Source: Reyranella sp. CPCC 100927
Lineage (GTDB): Bacteria; Pseudomonadota; Alphaproteobacteria; Reyranellales; Reyranellaceae
Reading direction: 5' to 3'
Length of the DNA stretch: 64,000 bases
Assembly: GCF_007859315.1 (NCBI RefSeq)
Contig: NZ_VOHA01000010.1
Span: 124,001-188,000 of the forward strand
The notes under the pieces are model-generated. The model saw nothing but the letters and a program-made list of their open reading frames with translations, had not been told where the DNA came from and did not search any database. Numbering within the stretch: position 1 is the first letter of the stretch; every line of letters begins with the position of its first letter. Positions 55,960 through 64,000 of this stretch are shown in pieces. Position numbers and translations under genes: made by a program.

Positions 55960-58383
55960 ATGAGAGTGCTGGCGGCGATTGCCCGGGTGGGTGGCCGGTT
56001 CCTGGCCGGAGGGGTCGTGTTCCTGCTGGCCCTGCTGGCCGGTCTCTATTTCCATCTGCGCACATCGTTGCCCGACTATGCCGGTACGGTGCGCGTCGTC
56101 GGCTCACAGGCGACGGTCGATATCGTGCGCGACCGCAACGCCGTCCCGCACATTTTCGCAGGCTCGTTAGAGGATGCGATGTTCGGCCTGGGCTACGTGC
56201 ATGCCCAGGATCGGCTATGGCAGATGGAAATGATGCGGCGCGCCGGCGCAGGCCGGCTGTCGGAAGTCCTGCCGCCGGCGCTCGCCGGCACAGCCGTGGT
56301 CGATATCGACCGCACCATGCGTGCATTGGGCGTCTACCGCCGAGCCCAGGACAGTCTGAATGCTCTCTCACCCCGCTCGCGCAAGCTGCTGGAGGCCTAC
56401 GCCGCTGGCGTCAACGCGCACATCGCCTCTCACAAAGGCTCGTTCGGACCCGAATTTACCCTGCTGCAGGTGACGCCGGAACCCTGGCAGCCCGCCGACT
56501 CGCTGGTCTGGGGCAAGCTGATGGCGCTGAGCCTTGACGGCAACTGGCGCGCCGAACTGTTCCGCGCCCGCCTGATGAAGAAGGTGGGCGAAGGGCGCAT
56601 GCTGCAGATGTTTCCCCAGCTGGGCGATGATCGCGAGTCGACGCTGTCGATCCTGGGCGATGCACTGCTGAAGTTGCCGCTGGACCGCCTGTTCGGCATC
56701 ACCGACAGCGACCTGACCCGCAAACGCGAAGCCTCCAACGAGTGGGTCGTCGCCGGTGCACACACCAGCAGCGGCAAGCCGCTGCTGGGCAACGACCCGC
56801 ACCTGGGCCTGAACGCGCCCGGCATCTGGTACCTGGCACGGCTGGTCGGGCCCGATTTCGATATCCGTGGTGCGACCTCGCCGGGCTCGCCTGCCGTCGT
56901 TCTGGGCCACAACGGACGCATCGGCTGGGGTTTCACCACCACCAACCTTGACAGCCAGGACCTGTTCGTCGAGCGCGTCGATCCCGGCGATCCCGGCAAG
57001 TACCTGACGCCCGACGGCAGCCGACCGTTCAACGCGCGCGAGGAATACATCAACGTGCGCTTCGGCGATCAGGTGAAGATCCGCCTGCGCACGACCCGCC
57101 ACGGCCCGGTGATCTCCGACGTGCTCGATCCGAAGACGGTGGAGATCGAGGGTGGTCACGTGCTGGCGCTGTCGGCGACGGCGCTCGACCCCGGCGATAC
57201 GTCGGCCGAAGGGTTCCTGGAACTGGGCCTGGCGCGCGACTGGGACCAGTTTTTGGCGGCTGCCCGCAAGATCGTCTCGCCGATGCAGAACATCGTCTAT
57301 GCCGACACCGCCGGCAACATCGGCTTCGTCGCACCGGCCAAGGTGCCGATCCGGCGCAAGGGCGACGGATTCCTGCCGGTGCCGGGCTGGACCGGCGAGT
57401 ACGACTGGGCAGGCTTCGTGCCGTTCGAAGAACTACCCCGTGCCTACAATCCGCCGGGCGGCATCATCGTGAATGCCAATGCGCGGCTGGTGCCCGGCAA
57501 CTTCCGCCATTTCATCAGCCGCGAGTGGGCCGAACCTTACCGGCAGCGACGGGCCAACGCCCTGCTGTCGGGAGCCGGCCAGCACGCGATCGGCAGCATG
57601 ATCGCCATCCAGGAGGACACGTTCTCGCCCGACACCGCCGACACGCTGCCGTTCCTGCTTGCCGCAGCACCACGCGATGCGCGCCAGGCCAATGCCATCG
57701 AGCTGCTACGGCATTGGAACCGGCGGATGCTCGCCGATCGGGCCGAACCGCTGATCTACACCGCCTGGCTGCGTGCCCTGCAGCGTGTGCTTTATGCCGA
57801 CGAGTTGGGCGAGGCGCTGTTCAAGGATTACGCCTCGCCCAACATTGCCTTCCTGGTCACAATCCTGCGCGACCATCCGCAATGGTGTGACGACGTCACC
57901 ACACCCCGTGCCGAAACCTGCCCGGAAGCGATATCCAAAGCGCTCGACATGGCCTTGGATGAGCTGCAGAAACGCTATGGCCCCACGATGGAGTCATGGC
58001 GCTGGGGCGATGCACATCAGGCAACACACCGTCACGCCCTGTTCGACCCGATACCGCTGCTGCGCGACGTCGCGTCGATTCGCTTTCCGGCCGATGGCGG
58101 CATGCATACCCTCAACCGGGCATCCCCTGCCTTCCGTGACGGGCGCGAACCGTATGCCGACGTGCATGGCGCCGGCCTGCGCGCGATCTACGATTTCGAC
58201 GATCTCGACAACAGCCGTTTCGCGATCCCGCTGGGGCAGTCCGGCAACTTCCTGTCGCCCTGGTACGCCAACTTCGTGACCGGGTGGCGCGCCTTCGACT
58301 ATCTGCGGATTGACGGCAGCTACCGTTTCCGACTGCAGCGCGAGGGCATCGGTACCATCAGCCTGGTGCCGCCGCCGAAGTGA
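55960..58383 (+). CDS. penicillin acylase family (Ntn) amidohydrolase, membrane-anchored
   Basis: Self-processing N-terminal-nucleophile hydrolase acting on amides such as beta-lactams, acyl-homoserine lactones or other N-acyl compounds. 807 residues: one N-terminal membrane helix (about 12-32), alpha region with DRNAVPHIFAGSLEDAMFGL and GYVHAQDRLWQMEMMRRAGA, linker, and the nucleophile Ser259 in REA-SNEWVVAG, where cleavage should free the beta chain; later LGNDPHLGLNAPGIWYLARL is conserved. The chosen ATG gives a short basic start before the helix. The stop overlaps the convergent gene by 26 nt. Substrate not predictable. Confidence 0.88.
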   Translation: MRVLAAIARVGGRFLAGGVVFLLALLAGLYFHLRTSLPDYAGTVRVVGSQATVDIVRDRNAVPHIFAGSLEDAMFGLGYVHAQDRLWQMEMMRRAGAGRLSEVLPPALAGTAVVDIDRTMRALGVYRRAQDSLNALSPRSRKLLEAYAAGVNAHIASHKGSFGPEFTLLQVTPEPWQPADSLVWGKLMALSLDGNWRAELFRARLMKKVGEGRMLQMFPQLGDDRESTLSILGDALLKLPLDRLFGITDSDLTRKREASNEWVVAGAHTSSGKPLLGNDPHLGLNAPGIWYLARLVGPDFDIRGATSPGSPAVVLGHNGRIGWGFTTTNLDSQDLFVERVDPGDPGKYLTPDGSRPFNAREEYINVRFGDQVKIRLRTTRHGPVISDVLDPKTVEIEGGHVLALSATALDPGDTSAEGFLELGLARDWDQFLAAARKIVSPMQNIVYADTAGNIGFVAPAKVPIRRKGDGFLPVPGWTGEYDWAGFVPFEELPRAYNPPGGIIVNANARLVPGNFRHFISREWAEPYRQRRANALLSGAGQHAIGSMIAIQEDTFSPDTADTLPFLLAAAPRDARQANAIELLRHWNRRMLADRAEPLIYTAWLRALQRVLYADELGEALFKDYASPNIAFLVTILRDHPQWCDDVTTPRAETCPEAISKALDMALDELQKRYGPTMESWRWGDAHQATHRHALFDPIPLLRDVASIRFPADGGMHTLNRASPAFRDGREPYADVHGAGLRAIYDFDDLDNSRFAIPLGQSGNFLSPWYANFVTGWRAFDYLRIDGSYRFRLQREGIGTISLVPPPK

Positions 58384-60061
58384 CATCATCCGCCGGCGCC
58401 AGCCAGCCGCGGTAGTGCACCAGACGTCCGATCACGGGCAGGCCGATCTCGACGTCGAAGCGAAAGCGGCCCTCGGCGTCCATCCCTTCGCTGGCAGCGA
58501 TACGAGGCAGCAAAAAGCGTGGCAACGGAACACCCAATACCCTGCCGCCGCGCAAGAAGAACTCGATGCCTGTCGGAGAAGCAACACCTTGCATGTCCAA
58601 GGCCGCAATACTGAAACGTTCGACGATAACGTCACGCCTTCGACCGGCATGCTGGCGTGATGAGAACGCGTGCTTCCCGAAAGTCCTATGCCATGTCTCA
58701 ACGCCGTCACGGACGCTGAAAGCCACGTTCACCGGTACGCTGCGGCAGGTTGCCGGAAAGCGGAATACACGTGCGGCAAGCCACGCCAGTGGACCATCTG
58801 CCCCGTCAACGTCGGCGTGCCCACGCCAGACAGCACTCGCCGCGACATCATGCAACCTGGCGACCGGCGCGGGCAATGAGTCATAGGCGTCACCGATGCT
58901 ATGCACGTAGAGTGGCTGCGCCTCGTTCGTCGCCCAATGGATTGCTCGGCCCTGGGCCTCGGCCAGGATCTCCTCCATCGTCAGCAAGCCGATGCACGGC
59001 ACAGCGCCCCGCGCTTCGAGGGCGCCGCGTGACAGCTTGCGCACCAATGCGACCGAGGCCAGTGCCGGTATCCACGGCCCATCGCCTGCTTCGGCCATCA
59101 GGCGCCAACGCCGCGTGATCGCCCGGCCACCGGCGCCACGACCGGCGACGTCCACCAGCATCCCACCACGATCACTTCCCACGCCGCGCACCCGATCGGC
59201 CAACCAGCGCAAGATGCCCGTAAACGGCACCAGCGATGCAATCCAACGCCAGCGCACCAGCCACGACAGCAGCCACAACCCGACATGCAGGATCGATAAC
59301 TCCAGGCCGGCGTGGAACGCTACCCGTTCGCGCACGTCATAGCGCGCGGGCAACAGCGCCAGGTCGGGAACGTCGCACAGCGAGAACCAGCGCTTTCCCA
59401 GGCCGGCGCCGTCGGGCAGCGCCAGAACACGGCGGTGCAGATCCTGCCAGCCGATACCGTCGGTCCAGGTGCCGCCCCGCCACAGCCGCACCGGATGCCC
59501 GACATAGCTCAGGATAGCCGCGATGGTCGCTCGCCCCCGCGGCGCGCGGTTGCCCGGCGTAATGGCAATGTCGATGGTGTCGACGCGGGACAGGCCCTCG
59601 GTCAGATGGTCGATGGCGGCATCCGACAACGCCGGCACCGAACTGGCACCGGATGCCACCAGGACACCGGCTTGTCGCGCCGCGGCATCGAGTACGCCAA
59701 CGCCGCAGACGAACGCGCGCGCATCGGCCAGATCGACATAGTGGATACCGAGCCGGATACAGGCCTCGGCAACGCGATAGTCCGACTCCTGGAACGGCCC
59801 AGCGGTATGGATGACAGCGTCCGCGCCCAGGCGCGCGAGGTTGTCTGCCCAGTCCGTCGCCTCAACGTCGAGTGTTGCCGCCACGATATCGTGGCGATCG
59901 TGCTGGCGGCACAGCTCCGCCGCCAGCGCGACTGCCGGCTGTTTGCTGCGCGCGGCAATAACGACGGCGATGCCGGGGTCATGCGCCAGCAGCCGGCAAA
60001 CGCGCGCGCCGAAAGCGCCCGTGCCGCCGATGACAACGACGCGAAAGCTCGCCATCGCCAT
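58358..60061 (-). CDS. saccharopine-dehydrogenase-like NAD(P)-binding protein with C-terminal DUF4166
   Basis: 567 residues. The Rossmann domain starts FRVVVIGGTGAFGARVCRLL (GGTGAFG at 12-18) and continues with DAVIHTAGPFQESDYRVAEA and GIHYVDLADARAFVCGV, typical of the saccharopine dehydrogenase-like group; the last 180 or so residues (from about GDAYDSLPAPVARLHD) match the DUF4166 type. Whether it is an enzyme is unknown. The start shares one base with the stop of the DCC gene (TGATG), so the two are coupled; an ATG two codons later is possible. Confidence 0.8.
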   Translation of the reverse strand: MAMASFRVVVIGGTGAFGARVCRLLAHDPGIAVVIAARSKQPAVALAAELCRQHDRHDIVAATLDVEATDWADNLARLGADAVIHTAGPFQESDYRVAEACIRLGIHYVDLADARAFVCGVGVLDAAARQAGVLVASGASSVPALSDAAIDHLTEGLSRVDTIDIAITPGNRAPRGRATIAAILSYVGHPVRLWRGGTWTDGIGWQDLHRRVLALPDGAGLGKRWFSLCDVPDLALLPARYDVRERVAFHAGLELSILHVGLWLLSWLVRWRWIASLVPFTGILRWLADRVRGVGSDRGGMLVDVAGRGAGGRAITRRWRLMAEAGDGPWIPALASVALVRKLSRGALEARGAVPCIGLLTMEEILAEAQGRAIHWATNEAQPLYVHSIGDAYDSLPAPVARLHDVAASAVWRGHADVDGADGPLAWLAARVFRFPATCRSVPVNVAFSVRDGVETWHRTFGKHAFSSRQHAGRRRDVIVERFSIAALDMQGVASPTGIEFFLRGGRVLGVPLPRFLLPRIAASEGMDAEGRFRFDVEIGLPVIGRLVHYRGWLAPADDVTSAAAPG

Positions 60062-60516
60062 CAGCCGAGGAAACGCGCGACGATATCCGGGCTCGGCACC
60101 AGGCATGTATCGCGACGGCCGAACCACGCATAGCGGTTGGCGGCGATCCGGTCATAGGCCCAGTCGCGCAGCAGCCGCGGGCAAACCCGCAGGACGCGCG
60201 TCAACGGCCAGGGCTGGCGCAGACGAGCGGCGATGCGGAAATAGGCACCCGACTTGAAGTAGGCACGCCCCGACTCGATCAGGATGTAGCTTTCATACGC
60301 AGTGGTCGACATCCCGAGGTCATGTAAGATCGCGCTCCCCAGGGCCGACTGCGCCGGCACGAAACGAAAGACGCCGGCCGGATCGCGTGTGATGACGAAG
60401 CGTACGAAGCTGGCGCACAGGTTGCAGACGCCGTCGAACAAGATTACCGGCCCGCCGGCCGGCAGGACCACCGTAACGGGCTGGCCATCGGGCGGCACCG
60501 TGCGCGATCTGCCCAT
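60061..60516 (-). CDS. DCC-family thiol-disulfide oxidoreductase (DUF393)
   Basis: 151 residues with the eponymous motif LFDGVCNLC: Asp28, Cys31, Cys34. The rest (FRFVPAQSALGSAILHDLGM, YLAxR-like SYILIESGRAYFKSGAYFRI) fits the thioredoxin-like DCC family. It is translationally coupled to the saccharopine-dehydrogenase-like protein, a pairing that suggests redox chemistry on a shared substrate. Function unproven. Confidence 0.88.
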   Translation of the reverse strand: MGRSRTVPPDGQPVTVVLPAGGPVILFDGVCNLCASFVRFVITRDPAGVFRFVPAQSALGSAILHDLGMSTTAYESYILIESGRAYFKSGAYFRIAARLRQPWPLTRVLRVCPRLLRDWAYDRIAANRYAWFGRRDTCLVPSPDIVARFLG

Positions 60517-60643
60517 ATCCCTTCCTGTTCTTGCAGGCAGCGTCGCCTATCGCGGGCACGCCGACGAGGCGCTACTTCGTCGCACGATTGCGCGCCTGGC
60601 GGCGCCGCTCGTACCGACTGTCGCTGGCGTGTGACTCAGGATC

Positions 60644-60731
60644 GTCATCCCGAGCGCAGCGAGGGATCTTTCGATGCAGGCGCACCCGTCGTGCGTCACT
60701 TCAAAAGATCCCTCGCTGCGCTCGGGATGAC
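60644..60731. repeat. palindromic repeat element with 27-bp perfect arms
   Basis: Arms 60644-60670 (GTCATCCCGAGCGCAGCGAG and on) and 60705-60731 are exact reverse complements, with a 34-nt loop. This is the widely dispersed GTCATCCCGAGCGCAGCGAGGGATCT type of element seen in many alphaproteobacterial genomes. The right arm and part of the loop form the last codons and stop of the class II aldolase gene. The rest of the 180-nt gap to the DCC gene holds nothing recognised. Confidence 0.85.
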
Positions 60732-61391
60732 AGCTGTATCCTGGGCACTGCGTTGCTGGCCGTACGACCTGTACTTGACGAGGACCCGGTCGATCTCGGC
60801 ATCGTCGAGCACCGGCGGATCCCCGATTGAACGGCACAGCAGATATTGCTTGGCCAGTTCCTCGACCAATACCGCCAGAGACAGGGCACGGGCGAGATCA
60901 CCGTGAGCCGCGATCACGCCGTGATGCGCCAGCAGACACGCGCGACGGCCTTCCATTGCCCCCAGCGCGGCATCGGACAGTTCCTGGGTCCCGAAGGTCG
61001 CATAGGGCGCGCAGCGGATAGTGTGACCGCCGACCGCCGCGATTGAGTAGTGCAGTGCCGGAATCGCTAGACCCATGATCGCGAGTGCGGTGGCATGCGT
61101 CGAATGCGTGTGCACGATGGCGTTCAAATCGGATCGTGTCAGCAGGATGTCGCGATGGAAGCGCCATTCGCTGGAGGGTAGAACGTCACCATCGAATGTG
61201 CCGTCCATGCGCATGTGAACGATCAGGCCCGGCGCCAGTCTGTCGTAGGCGATGCCGGTCGGCGAAATCAGGAAACCATCCTCGACGCGCACACTGACGT
61301 TGCCCGATGTGCCATTGTTGATACCCAGGCCGTTCATCGCCCGGCAGGTCTCGATCACCGCATTGCGCAGTTCATCATTGTCGCCAGCCAT
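60696..61391 (-). CDS. class II aldolase/adducin-family protein
   Basis: Zinc-dependent aldolase or dehydratase of the fuculose-phosphate aldolase fold. 231 residues: NNGTSGNVSVR phosphate loop, SSEW with the catalytic Glu, the zinc ligands HTHSTH and LLAHHGVIAHG. The last twelve residues, AVIPSAARDLLK, are encoded by the palindromic repeat and replace the natural end. It follows the amidohydrolase by 46 nt. Beside an MtnA-like isomerase, a 5-deoxypentulose-phosphate aldolase or an MtnB-like dehydratase are the natural candidates; substrate not fixed. Confidence 0.87.
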   Translation of the reverse strand: MAGDNDELRNAVIETCRAMNGLGINNGTSGNVSVRVEDGFLISPTGIAYDRLAPGLIVHMRMDGTFDGDVLPSSEWRFHRDILLTRSDLNAIVHTHSTHATALAIMGLAIPALHYSIAAVGGHTIRCAPYATFGTQELSDAALGAMEGRRACLLAHHGVIAAHGDLARALSLAVLVEELAKQYLLCRSIGDPPVLDDAEIDRVLVKYRSYGQQRSAQDTAVIPSAARDLLK

Positions 61392-61437
61392 GTCTTCTCT
61401 TCCCTGCTTCAAGCAACGCCCGACAGGTCACGTCGCA

Positions 61438-62922
61438 TCACGATCCGCCGCACGTCGGGCAGGCCCCGAATGCGGATGCATGCCAACCCTGATATGGCCC
61501 GTGCAGGCTCGCGAGCATGTCTGCCGCGTCCTGGGCCACCTGCCGCAACTCGGTCGCGCACGCGGCCGCTTCTTGAAGAACCGCGGCCTCGTCGAACGCC
61601 TCGATCCGGCCGGATTTCAGCAGCCAGTCGCCGCCGACCATCAGGGCCTTGACCGAACGTGCATCGCCATGAACGACAACGGACTCCAGGCTGATCGGCG
61701 CCGCGGCAAGCCCACCATCGGCAAAATCAATGACCAGGAGGTCGGCCGGCATGCCGGCCGCCAGGCGGCCCGGCGCTGCCTGCGGCCCCAGCGCGCGGGC
61801 GCCTTCACAGGCTGCTCGGATCACATCAGGCGCTTTCACCCAGCGCCCGAAATCGGATCCGGGTGTGCGCTGCGCGGTCAACATGTGGCGCATGATCTCG
61901 AACACGTCATGACGGCCGCCGGTGTTGGAGGAATCCGTGCCCAGGGCGAGCGCCATGCCGGCATCAAGAGACGCCCGGACGTCAAAACGCCCCGCCCCCA
62001 GCATCAGGTTGCTGGCCGGATTGTGCACGACCGTCACGCCATGGCGGGCCAAGCGGTCGCGGTCTTCACCGGTGAGCCAGATCGCGTGCGCGATCGACAG
62101 CCGGGCATCGAGAAGGCCCACGCGCTCCAGTTCGGCCACCATGCCGGACGGCCATCTTCTGCGGGCGTGAACGGCCTGCGGTGACGTTTCCAGCACATGG
62201 GTGTGGCTGCCGAGATCGAGCTCATCGCGAAGCTGCAGCCACAGGTGCCACAGGCGATCGGAGCATCGCTGCGGTGCGTTGGGCCCCAGTAGAAGCCGCA
62301 CCCGATCATTCACGCGGGTGCACGCATGCAGGTCGACGTACATGTCACGTACCGCCTCGACACTCCTGGGTGCCAGCGGTGAGAGCCGTCGCATGATGTC
62401 GGCATCGAGTGGAATGCCGAGGATGTCCTCGTCCGCCAGATCGGCGAAGAATGGGGCAAAGCCGACCCGCAATCCGCTGGCGACATGTGCCTCCAGGGCG
62501 ACATGGGCAAACCGGGTTTGCGGGAAATGATCGATGTAGCCGCCGATGCCGTTGCGGATCATCTCCGCCGCGGTCAGCATCACGGCGGCCCGCACGCAGC
62601 GGTCGGTGAAGGCTCGTCCGTAGTTGATCGCGTAGTACGACCATAGTTCCAGGGGAAAAGAATTCTCGGTTCCCCGCAGAAGCGTGGACGTCGAATGGAC
62701 ATGGCCGTCGAACAAGGGCGGCATGACCAGCATGCCCGCGGCGTCGAAGACCTCGTCGGCGGACGCACTGGCCGCATCGGCATCCGCAGGCGACAGCAAC
62801 CGCTCGATCCGGTCTCCCACGATGAAGAGTCCGCCGCGCACCGGCACATCACTGCCGGTCCATATGGATCCACCGCGGATACAGATTGTCTTCGAGTGAG
62901 CGCCTCGCATGACGGCGGCCAT
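61438..62922 (-). CDS. metal-dependent amidohydrolase (TRZ/ATZ, MTA/SAH-deaminase-like)
   Basis: Hydrolytic deaminase or dechlorinase fold. 494 residues; metal ligands His74 and His76 (FDGHVHST), His240 in GSHTHVLETS with Glu245, His279 (IAHAIWLT) and Asp330 (LGTDSSNTGG) are all present, the cytosine deaminase/TRZ-ATZ pattern. The start shares one base with the stop of the MtnA-like gene (TGATG); a GTG just before and an ATG four codons later are alternatives. The C-terminus ends in an odd CPTCGGS. Context suggests a deaminated nucleoside or heterocycle as substrate; this is inference. Confidence 0.85.
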   Translation of the reverse strand: MAAVMRGAHSKTICIRGGSIWTGSDVPVRGGLFIVGDRIERLLSPADADAASASADEVFDAAGMLVMPPLFDGHVHSTSTLLRGTENSFPLELWSYYAINYGRAFTDRCVRAAVMLTAAEMIRNGIGGYIDHFPQTRFAHVALEAHVASGLRVGFAPFFADLADEDILGIPLDADIMRRLSPLAPRSVEAVRDMYVDLHACTRVNDRVRLLLGPNAPQRCSDRLWHLWLQLRDELDLGSHTHVLETSPQAVHARRRWPSGMVAELERVGLLDARLSIAHAIWLTGEDRDRLARHGVTVVHNPASNLMLGAGRFDVRASLDAGMALALGTDSSNTGGRHDVFEIMRHMLTAQRTPGSDFGRWVKAPDVIRAACEGARALGPQAAPGRLAAGMPADLLVIDFADGGLAAAPISLESVVVHGDARSVKALMVGGDWLLKSGRIEAFDEAAVLQEAAACATELRQVAQDAADMLASLHGPYQGWHASAFGACPTCGGS

Positions 62923-63947
62923 CACGAGAAGTGCGCGCGCAGGACCGACGCGCCGAAAACACCGTCACACGTCGCGATCGCGGTCACGAAATCGGGCGGC
63001 GTCACATCGAACGCGGGATACCAGCCGCGCGCCAGCGGCGACGCCGTCGGCATGCCCAGGCACATCAGGCTTTCCTTGCCGTCACGCTCCTCCATCTCGA
63101 CGTCCGCGGGTGACGCCGCCTTGGAGTCGGGCGCCTGCACCATGGCGATATAAGGCAACTTGAAGTGGCGGGCCGCGATGGCGAGCTGAAGCGTGCCCAC
63201 CTTGTTGATGACATGACCGGAGAGTGTGACGCGATCGGCCGCCGTCATGAACCGCGAAACCATGCCGCGATCCATGGCATGCGCAGCCATGTTGTCCGTG
63301 ATCACGGTGACATCGATGCCCATTTCAGCAACGCTGTGTGCCGTCAGGCGCGATCCCTGCAGGTAGGGTCTGGTTTCCGTACAGATGACCTGCAGCCGCT
63401 TACCCTGGCGCAATGCTGCGGCCAGCGTATCGATGAAGCTGGTTTCAGCCCAACAGTGGGTGAGGATCGTGTCGCCGTCGTCAACGAGCGTCGCGGCATG
63501 CTCGCCCAGCCGACGACTGCGCGCCCAGCGCCAGTTCCATATCTCGCGCATTTCCGCTTCGAGACAGGCGGCGAAATCGCCTTCACCGGCCAGCTTGTGC
63601 GCTGCCTCCAGCATTCCGGACACCGCCACGCGGATGCCGTTGTTGGTTGCCCGCGTGCGACGCAAACGCTCCGCCGCGCTGACCATTTCATCCAGACGCT
63701 CGCGCGCCGACTTCTTTCGTTCGGCAGCACGCGCGGCCAGGACCATGCCCGCGCTGGCGGCAAAGAACGGACCGCCGCTTTGCGTGACCATGTCTTCAAT
63801 CGCCACCGCGACCTCCTCGTGGGTCCGGCAGTCGACGAACTGTTCCTTCAGGGGAAACACGCGGCGATCCAGAATGCGTACCCGGTCGCTTTCAAGCAGC
63901 ACCCCTCTGCGTACGATGGTCGGAAAAGCGATATCGGTCAGCGGCAT
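62922..63947 (-). CDS. divergent MtnA-like aldose-phosphate isomerase (eIF2B-related fold)
   Basis: 341 residues of the methylthioribose-1-phosphate isomerase/eIF2B-alpha fold. Cys189 (ICTETRPYLQGSRLTA), the TDNMAAHAM loop at 217-225, and Asp238 (AADRV) match the catalytic Cys and Asp. Several MtnA hallmarks differ: VRGAPAIG is replaced by VTQSGGPFFAAS near 54-65, HCN by HCWAETS at 164-170, GADR by AADR and NGDxANK by SGHVINK. It is therefore probably an isomerase with a different substrate, or a decayed activity. AGGAG lies 8 nt before the ATG. Confidence 0.82.
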   Translation of the reverse strand: MPLTDIAFPTIVRRGVLLESDRVRILDRRVFPLKEQFVDCRTHEEVAVAIEDMVTQSGGPFFAASAGMVLAARAAERKKSARERLDEMVSAAERLRRTRATNNGIRVAVSGMLEAAHKLAGEGDFAACLEAEMREIWNWRWARSRRLGEHAATLVDDGDTILTHCWAETSFIDTLAAALRQGKRLQVICTETRPYLQGSRLTAHSVAEMGIDVTVITDNMAAHAMDRGMVSRFMTAADRVTLSGHVINKVGTLQLAIAARHFKLPYIAMVQAPDSKAASPADVEMEERDGKESLMCLGMPTASPLARGWYPAFDVTPPDFVTAIATCDGVFGASVLRAHFS

Positions 63948-63978
63948 TTATCAACTCCTGAGGTGGGCGGCTTCCACC

Positions 63979-64000
63979 TCACACGGGCTTCATCACCTCG
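63979..64000 (-). CDS. possible 3' end of an upstream gene
   Basis: The last bases of the window read, on the minus strand, an open frame ending EVMKPV and TGA. Too short to identify. Between this stop and the MtnA-like ATG lies an 8-bp dyad TGAGGTGG/CCACCTCA that runs into the ribosome-binding site. If real, the operon begins beyond the window. Confidence 0.25.

Noticed and set aside
60644-60731. The 27-bp inverted repeat as an intrinsic terminator for the aldolase operon
   Set aside because: No T-run follows the stem on the minus strand, and the sequence is of a dispersed type; it may still slow polymerase.
62922-63947. Naming the isomerase mtnA
   Set aside because: The fold matches, but three conserved motifs are changed and no other methionine-salvage gene is next to it.

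Overview
The window is GC-rich chromosomal DNA (roughly two thirds G+C by eye). Gene order and protein variants point to an alphaproteobacterium: rlmB / tRNA-Tyr / tRNA-Gly / tuf / tRNA-Trp / secE / nusG / rplKAJL / rpoBC / rpsLG / fusA / tuf / S10-spc-alpha; a short Adk without the long LID insert; a one-helix SecE; a Cys-poor S14; and a dispersed palindrome that can encode the peptide VIPSAARDLL. A Reyranella/Rhodospirillales-like lineage is a guess only.

Region 1 (1-33.6 kb, minus strand) is the translation and transcription superregion. Read in the direction of transcription it is: tRNA-Tyr, tRNA-Gly, tuf copy 2, tRNA-Trp, secE, nusG (terminator), rplK, rplA, structured L10 leader, rplJ, rplL (hairpin), rpoB (hairpin), rpoC (terminator), a strong promoter and long leader, rpsL, rpsG, fusA, tuf copy 1, the S10 and spc operons to secY-adk, an internal promoter, rpsM, rpsK, rpoA, rplQ, terminator, a cluster of nested palindromes, and an HtrA/DegP protease cut off by the window edge. 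Many junctions are ATGA or TGATG overlaps. rpsM starts with TTG; rpmD, rpsS and rplJ start with GTG.

Region 2 (33.7-43.4 kb) starts with divergent rlmB and tRNA-Thr(TGT), then a surface-polysaccharide locus: three GT4-type glycosyltransferases, a polytopic O-antigen polymerase/ligase-like protein, an AsnB-type glutamine amidotransferase and a GalE-type epimerase. No initiating transferase and no exporter is present, so the pathway must draw on genes elsewhere.

Region 3 (43.4-55.5 kb) is accessory metabolism: a TauE/SafE permease divergent from a LysR regulator with a serine hydrolase; a CmcJ/NvfI-like protein; a DUF2189 membrane protein; a translationally coupled aromatic-degradation operon (flavin hydroxylase, extradiol dioxygenase, Bug-type binding protein) divergent from a second LysR gene with a clear GTAT-N11-ATAC box; an acyl-CoA ligase; and a ketopantoate-reductase-like protein.

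Region 4 (55.5-64 kb) holds a decayed TauE/SafE tail, a membrane-anchored penicillin-acylase-family hydrolase, a saccharopine-dehydrogenase-like/DUF4166 protein with a DCC thiol oxidoreductase, and a minus-strand operon of an MtnA-like isomerase, an amidohydrolase and a class II aldolase. The last is the most interesting system here: the isomerase has lost several sequence hallmarks of MtnA, and the aldolase C-terminus is supplied by an inserted palindromic repeat. No rRNA, CRISPR array, integrase or transposase gene was found.
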